Part shown: piece by piece, positions 60,219 to 64,000 of the stretch
How the letters are laid out: the number at the start of each line of letters is the position of its first letter
How positions within the stretch are numbered: the first letter of the stretch is position 1
Source of the DNA: Burkholderia sp. OK233
GTDB lineage: Bacteria > Pseudomonadota > Gammaproteobacteria > Burkholderiales > Burkholderiaceae
Assembly: GCF_900230185.1 (NCBI RefSeq)
Contig: NZ_OCSR01000002.1
Location: 3,162,001-3,226,000 of the forward strand
Length of the DNA stretch: 64,000 nucleotides
Direction of reading: 5' to 3'
The notes under the pieces: generated by a model
Told to the model about the DNA's origin: nothing
Database searches by the model: none
The model's input: only the letters and a program-made list of their open reading frames with translations
Program-made: the position numbers and the translations under genes

Positions 60219-61322
60219 ATGAAATCACAATACGTAGGCATCCTTATGATGACGCCGTTGCTCGCCGCATGCGGAGGCAACGTGACGACCACCGATCCGC
60301 TCGCCAACGCGCCGAAGATCATCATCGATTCGGACTTCAACACGATGGGCGACGACGGCCAGTTGTTCGCCATGACCACGCAGTTGATGGGGCAGGGCAA
60401 GGTCAACCTGCTCGGGCTGACCGTCGTGACCGGTAACGACTGGCTGCTGCAGGAAGAAGCGGATGCGCTGAAGGCGGTGGAGCGCATGGGCGTGCAGAAT
60501 GTGGTGGGTGTCTACGGCGGCGCCGACTATCCATTGCAATACGATGTGGCGAGCATTCGTGCGCAGCAGGCCGCCAACCCGCAAGGCTATTTCGGCGCGT
60601 GGATGCGGCCGGAACCGACCCAGCAATCCCAGCTTGTGGCGCCGCCGGACGGCTTCGCGGTGTCGACGAAACTGCAGACGCAAAGCGCCGCGGACTTCAT
60701 GATCCAGACCATCAAGCGCTATCCGAATCAGGTCACGATTCTCGAGGTTGGGCCGCCCACCAATCTCGCCACGGCCATCAGGAAGGCCCCGGAGATCGTG
60801 CCGCTGATCAAGCAGATCGTCTACATGGGTGGCGCGATGGCGGTGCCGGGCAATGCGAATGCGGTGGGGGAACTCAACTGGTGGTTTGATCCGCTCGCCG
60901 TGCGCACGGTTCTTCAAACAACGATCCCTCAGGCTGTCATTCCGCTTGACGTCACAAATACGGTGCCGCTCACCCAGAGCATCTTTGACCAGATCGTCAA
61001 CAACCCGAACAAGCAGACCGCGGTGACCAGGGCGTATGGGATCGTCAACGCCGGTTCGTTCGGCAACAACACCCATCTGTTCGACACGCTGACGATCGCT
61101 TATTTCATGGACCCGACCTACGCTACGCAAACGAAGAGCGCCTACCTTGATATCGACACGACGAGCGGCGAGGATCAGGGACATGTGACGGTCTACCCCG
61201 ATCAACGGGCAGCGGGCGCGTCACCGAATAAGATCACGTATGTCACGCAGTTCGACAACAATCGTTTCTTCAGCCTCTACGTCGATCTGCTTACGCGTCC
61301 TGTGCCGATTACTTTGCCTTGA
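60219..61322 (+). CDS. Lipoprotein nucleoside hydrolase
   Basis: A 367-residue inosine-uridine-type nucleoside hydrolase. A lipoprotein signal ends at LLAAC (Cys18). The calcium/ribose site reads DSDFNTMGDD (Asp37, Asp39, Asp45, Asp46), two residues longer than the classical DxDPGxDD spacing. VGPPTNLATAIRKAPEI and YMGGAMAVPGNANAVGELNW are further family blocks. As the last gene of the ribose operon it should release ribose from nucleosides outside the cytoplasm, for RbsBAC to import (inference). Confidence 0.88.
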   Translation: MKSQYVGILMMTPLLAACGGNVTTTDPLANAPKIIIDSDFNTMGDDGQLFAMTTQLMGQGKVNLLGLTVVTGNDWLLQEEADALKAVERMGVQNVVGVYGGADYPLQYDVASIRAQQAANPQGYFGAWMRPEPTQQSQLVAPPDGFAVSTKLQTQSAADFMIQTIKRYPNQVTILEVGPPTNLATAIRKAPEIVPLIKQIVYMGGAMAVPGNANAVGELNWWFDPLAVRTVLQTTIPQAVIPLDVTNTVPLTQSIFDQIVNNPNKQTAVTRAYGIVNAGSFGNNTHLFDTLTIAYFMDPTYATQTKSAYLDIDTTSGEDQGHVTVYPDQRAAGASPNKITYVTQFDNNRFFSLYVDLLTRPVPITLP

Positions 61323-61535
61323 TGAGGGCATGCAGACCTGACCCGCCGGTCCGTGAACCACGCGCAGACCCCAATTACGAGGCGTTTGGAAAGTGTTGCG
61401 CCTCTTTACCCGCGCACTTCGCATAGCGCCTCTATCGCAAGGCGCGGCAACGGTTTACCGCCCGCGCTTACAACACCGCAGGTAATCCGTAGAAACACAA
61501 CCGTAGCCAAACTGTAGCGTCGTTTGTCTAGGATG

Positions 61536-61566
61536 CCTCCATTGCCCATGTATCGATCAATGGAGG
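61536..61566 (+). promoter_or_regulatory. Shine-Dalgarno-sequestering hairpin
   Basis: CCTCCATTG (61536-61544) pairs perfectly with CAATGGAGG (61558-61566) across a 13-base loop; a G-U and a U-A pair extend it outward. The right arm contains the GGAGG ribosome-binding site of the gene starting at 61573, so the left arm acts as an anti-Shine-Dalgarno. This arrangement suggests translational control such as an RNA thermometer or trans-factor switch. Confidence 0.7.
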
Positions 61567-61572
61567 TACCGG

Positions 61573-61776
61573 ATGCTCAGCCACCACGAACTTGCGACAC
61601 TCATGCTGCTTGGCGACACGGACAAGCGGCTGGAAGCTTTTGATCCGGACGTACTGGCGTTACGCCGTTACGAGTTAGTGGAAGTTCGGCAGCGTGACCG
61701 GCAAGGTTCGACACTGCAACTGACCCGCCAGGGCCGTGAACTACTGGAGCGTCTGCGCACGGGCGCACAGCAATGA
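61573..61776 (+). CDS. Small winged-helix-like protein (LSHHELATL family)
   Basis: A 67-residue protein, MLSHHELATLMLLGDTDKRL, then FDPDVLALRRYELVEVRQRD and LQLTRQGRELLERLR. It has the helix-turn-helix plus wing layout and is paralogous to the protein at 15189-15449. Its GGAGG lies in a hairpin stem. It precedes the cyclic-nucleotide/FliG fusion gene by 273 bp on the same strand. Function is unknown; DNA binding is likely from the fold. Confidence 0.65.
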   Translation: MLSHHELATLMLLGDTDKRLEAFDPDVLALRRYELVEVRQRDRQGSTLQLTRQGRELLERLRTGAQQ

Positions 61777-61932
61777 GCCGAATACGGCGCGATCACAGCT
61801 CACCCCGCATGCCCGGCCGTGTGCCTCGCGCCGTTGACGAACCCCGGCCACGAAGGCCAATCCCTTACGTAGTCTCACAGCCTGCCAAACGTTTGCGCTA
61901 TTTGCACGATTATGTCTGACGATTGAGAAGGT

Positions 61933-61960
61933 TAAAGATTTGCGTTTTGCATGTCGTTAT
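61933..61960 (+). promoter_or_regulatory. Possible sigma-28 (FliA) promoter
   Basis: TAAAGATT (61933-61940), 12 bases, then GTCGTTAT (61953-61960). Compared with the FliA consensus TAAAGTTT-N11-GCCGATAA, seven of eight -35 bases and five of eight -10 bases match, with one extra spacer base. It would start transcription about 83 bases before the fusion gene. Confidence 0.3.
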
Positions 61961-62049
61961 CCAGTCAAATAAGTCAGGACCATCGCACATACCCGTGCCT
62001 CATGAAGACGCGGGATGCGCGAGGCAATAGCTCTACGGGGGATTGAATT

Positions 62050-63294
62050 TTGAATCAGCAACGATCGCCATGGTCGCGCGCAGCGGCTCCGGGCGAAGTC
62101 ATCTATTCCGAAGGCTTCGCAGGCGACGCCGTCATCTACGTGATCGCAGACGGCAAAGTCGAAATCTCCACCCAATGCGACGAAAAGAAGGTCATTCTCG
62201 CCACGCTCGGCAAGGGCGAGTTTTTTGGCGAAGCCTCGTTGTTGCCGGCCGAACTACGAGCGCACACCGCGAAAGCCATCAGCTTCTGTCAATTGACCGT
62301 CATTGCGGCAAGCGTGGTGGAAGAGGAACTCGAGCGCGTATCGCCGCTGCTGCGCCATATCGTGCGCACGATGATTCGACGCGTGAAAAAGAAGGACGAT
62401 GTCCTCGCCACCAATACGCATGCTGATTTTCTGCCAGGGGTTCTCTCCTACGCGCATGTTCTGTCGTTGATGGCGGGTATTGAGAGCGCAGACCGGGTGG
62501 ATGGGCGTGCGCGCCGCGCTCAAGGCGAGGAGTGCTCGGTGCCCCTGCCCGAAGTCATCAAGAAGTGCCATGCGATTGCCGGTCATTCCCGTCCGCACGT
62601 GATGGCGATGCTCAAGCGCATGGAAAAACTCAACCTCGTCACGCTCGAACCGGGCCGCTCCGACCGCGTGAGCACCCTGTCGGCGCGCTATTCGGCGCAG
62701 GACGGCGCAGCCGGCCGGCAGCTCGTGACCTTCGATCCCGTGCGGATCACGGAACGGGCTCAGCAGGTGGCGGACCACGAACTCGACGTGTCGATCAACA
62801 GCGAACTGGAACTGATCGAGCTGGCCGACCTGGAAGCCCTGATCGGCGTCGAGAAGAATCTGATTCTCAACAAGCTCTCGCATGCGGAAATCGCCGAAGA
62901 CATCTTTGCGTTTCGCAAGACCAGGGTGTTGAATTACGTCGAGGAAAAGGGCATCACGTATTTTTCCCGGCGTGCTCCCCGTGGCACAAGCGAGCTGAAA
63001 TCGCTGGCCGATCTGGAGTTTGTCGACCAGCGAACCTTGTTCGAAGCCGTGAGCGCTTTCGACACCTATGACCTCGCGAAACTGCTTTCCGCCGTGACCG
63101 GCGAACCAATCGCCGATCGTCTGTTCTCGGTGATGACCGAGGCGCGAAAGAAGGAGGTGTCGTGGGTCATGCGTCGTGAAATCAAGATTGACCCGCTCGA
63201 GATTGCAGAGATCGAGGAACGCTTCATCGAGACCGTACGCGCGCTCAAATCTCCGGCCGCCGCTGCGGCGCCGCTTTCCAATGTGGATGCCTGA
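62050..63294 (+). CDS. Cyclic-nucleotide-binding / HTH / FliG C-terminal fusion protein
   Basis: A 414-residue protein with three recognisable parts. Residues 10-115: cNMP-binding fold (GEVIYSEGFAGDAVIYVIAD, then the phosphate-cassette GEFFGEASLL with Glu61 and Arg70). Residues 125-215: Crp-like helix-turn-helix (VPLPEVIKKCHAIAGHSRPH, VMAMLKRMEKLNLVTLE). Residues about 250-400: FliG C-terminal-like helices (LADLEFVDQRTLFEAVSAFD, LLSAVTGEPIADRLFSVMTE, ARKKEVSWVMRREIKIDPLE). TTG start with GGGGGA 7 bases upstream; there is no closer ATG in frame for over 100 residues. Next gene is a MotA-type stator, 71 bp on. Confidence 0.8.
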   Translation: MNQQRSPWSRAAAPGEVIYSEGFAGDAVIYVIADGKVEISTQCDEKKVILATLGKGEFFGEASLLPAELRAHTAKAISFCQLTVIAASVVEEELERVSPLLRHIVRTMIRRVKKKDDVLATNTHADFLPGVLSYAHVLSLMAGIESADRVDGRARRAQGEECSVPLPEVIKKCHAIAGHSRPHVMAMLKRMEKLNLVTLEPGRSDRVSTLSARYSAQDGAAGRQLVTFDPVRITERAQQVADHELDVSINSELELIELADLEALIGVEKNLILNKLSHAEIAEDIFAFRKTRVLNYVEEKGITYFSRRAPRGTSELKSLADLEFVDQRTLFEAVSAFDTYDLAKLLSAVTGEPIADRLFSVMTEARKKEVSWVMRREIKIDPLEIAEIEERFIETVRALKSPAAAAAPLSNVDA

Positions 63295-63365
63295 CACCGG
63301 GTGGTCGGACACCGGTCCGTTTTCGAGTCCGGTCCGATGACCAGGGCAGCCGTTCGGGAGGATGT

Positions 63366-64000
63366 ATGGATCTTTTGACGCTATTTGGCGCCCTGTTCGG
63401 CGTGACGGCCATCGTGGCCGGATTTTCGCTCGAGGGTGGTCACTTCACCTCGCTGTTTCAGCTGGAGGCGTTCGTCATCGTATTGGGCGGCACCTTCGGC
63501 GCGGTGATGATCCAGAACACCTGGGCGAGGTTTTATGACGGCATGAAGCAACTGCGGCTTGCGTTTGTGAAAGCGCGGCAGGTCGACCGGCAAAGCTTGT
63601 TGGTCCTGCTCGAGTGGGGCGATCAGGCGAAGCTGAACGGCCTGCTCGTGTTCGAGTCGATCGAGGCGGGCGGCATCAATCCGTTTGCCAAACGAGGCCT
63701 GGAGCTTCTGGCCAACGGGGTGTCGACTGCCGTGCTCGAAGACGCCCTGCAACGGGAACTGGATGCCTATGAGCGCAATCACATGGCGGCCGCGCGGATA
63801 TGGCAGCAGGCCGGCGGGTATGCGCCGACGTTCGGCATTCTCGGGGCGGTGCTCGGCCTGATTCAGGTCACGGGCCATATGCTCGAGCCGGCGCAACTCG
63901 GGCAAGGTATTGCCGTCGCCTTTGTGGCGACGCTGTACGGTCTCGCGCTGGCGAATCTGGTCTTTCTGCCGTTGTACGGAAAGATCAGGGCACAGGTGGA
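63366..64000 (+). CDS. MotA/PomA-type stator protein (3' end outside window)
   Basis: At least 211 residues are present. N-terminal helices (LLTLFGALFGVTAIVAGFSL, FVIVLGGTFGAVMIQNTWAR), a cytoplasmic loop with conserved acidic and basic residues (AKRGLELLANGV), then TM3 GGYAPTFGILGAVLGLIQVT and TM4 VAFVATLYGLALANLVFLPL typical of MotA/PomA/MotC proton or sodium channels. GGGAGGA precedes the ATG. A MotB partner would be expected just beyond the window. It follows the cNMP-FliG fusion gene closely and is probably co-transcribed. Confidence 0.88.
   Translation, partial: MDLLTLFGALFGVTAIVAGFSLEGGHFTSLFQLEAFVIVLGGTFGAVMIQNTWARFYDGMKQLRLAFVKARQVDRQSLLVLLEWGDQAKLNGLLVFESIEAGGINPFAKRGLELLANGVSTAVLEDALQRELDAYERNHMAAARIWQQAGGYAPTFGILGAVLGLIQVTGHMLEPAQLGQGIAVAFVATLYGLALANLVFLPLYGKIRAQV

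Noticed and set aside
62050..64000. A Zorya-like anti-phage system because of the MotA-type gene
   Set aside because: The channel protein has ordinary MotA/PomA helices and loop without the long tail of ZorA, and the neighbour is a FliG-like fusion, not a Zorya effector.
1..64000. tRNA, rRNA, riboswitches, phage attachment sites or replication origins
   Set aside because: I looked for cloverleaf ends, conserved rRNA stretches and common riboswitch cores by eye and found none. A tRNAscan and Rfam search would settle it.

Overview
The window is high-GC DNA with gene content typical of a soil or plant-associated Burkholderiales bacterium, most probably Paraburkholderia. Supporting signs are the DUF4148 protein, a lhp-type hydroxyproline cluster, a fused 3-dehydroshikimate dehydratase, a GbpR-like LysR regulator and many sugar ABC systems. 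There are no rRNA, tRNA, ribosomal or replication genes, and no transposase, integrase or CRISPR array. It reads as a catabolic/accessory stretch, perhaps from a secondary chromosome (inference).

0-8.9 kb: an XRE/MmyB-type regulator with a perfect palindromic operator; a toxin-antitoxin pair with its own promoter/operator; small metabolic and membrane genes (NTF2-like, FucU mutarotase, VOC protein, DoxX); two MFS transporters; and an orphan response regulator with a degenerate receiver. 8.9-14.8 kb: trans-4-hydroxy-L-proline catabolism (epimerase, three-part D-hydroxyproline dehydrogenase, Pyr4H2C deaminase, PAS-AraC regulator). 14.8-16 kb: a GIY-YIG-like protein, a small winged-helix-like protein and a lipoprotein. 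16.1-21.9 kb: quinate/shikimate degradation to protocatechuate (quiC1, aroQ, a quinate/shikimate dehydrogenase, MFS transporter, TetR regulator).

22-31 kb: a FAD amine oxidase, an ECF sigma/anti-sigma pair, an L-2-keto-3-deoxyarabonate dehydratase-like gene with a divergent LysR regulator, and a large bifunctional penicillin-binding protein. 30.2-34.5 kb: a frcBCA-like sugar ABC operon with a ROK regulator and candidate ROK operator. 34.9-38.8 kb: an orphan amino-acid-type binding protein opposite a LysR gene with a striking inverted repeat, ureidoglycolate lyase and a YcgR/PilZ protein. 39-46.7 kb: a LacI-controlled galactoside operon (MalK-type ATPase, GH42 beta-galactosidase, binding protein, two permeases). 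46.8-51.1 kb: a TonB-dependent receptor with its own exbB-exbD-tonB and a Zur-like box. 51.3-54 kb: a secreted sedolisin protease, an AT-rich gap and a DUF4148 protein. 54.3-61.3 kb: a ribose operon (LysR, rbsB-A-C-K) followed by a lipoprotein nucleoside hydrolase.

61.5-64 kb is the most unusual part. A small winged-helix-like gene has its Shine-Dalgarno sequence locked in a perfect hairpin. It is followed by a protein joining a cyclic-nucleotide-binding domain, a Crp-like helix-turn-helix and a FliG C-terminal (motor switch) domain. Immediately downstream is a MotA-type stator gene that runs off the window. A possible sigma-28 promoter precedes the fusion. This looks like a nucleotide-responsive switch/stator module separate from the standard flagellar clusters and is the best candidate for an undescribed system. 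A recurring theme is that all three sugar binding-protein genes that head a transport operon are followed by a GC-rich hairpin before the next transport gene.
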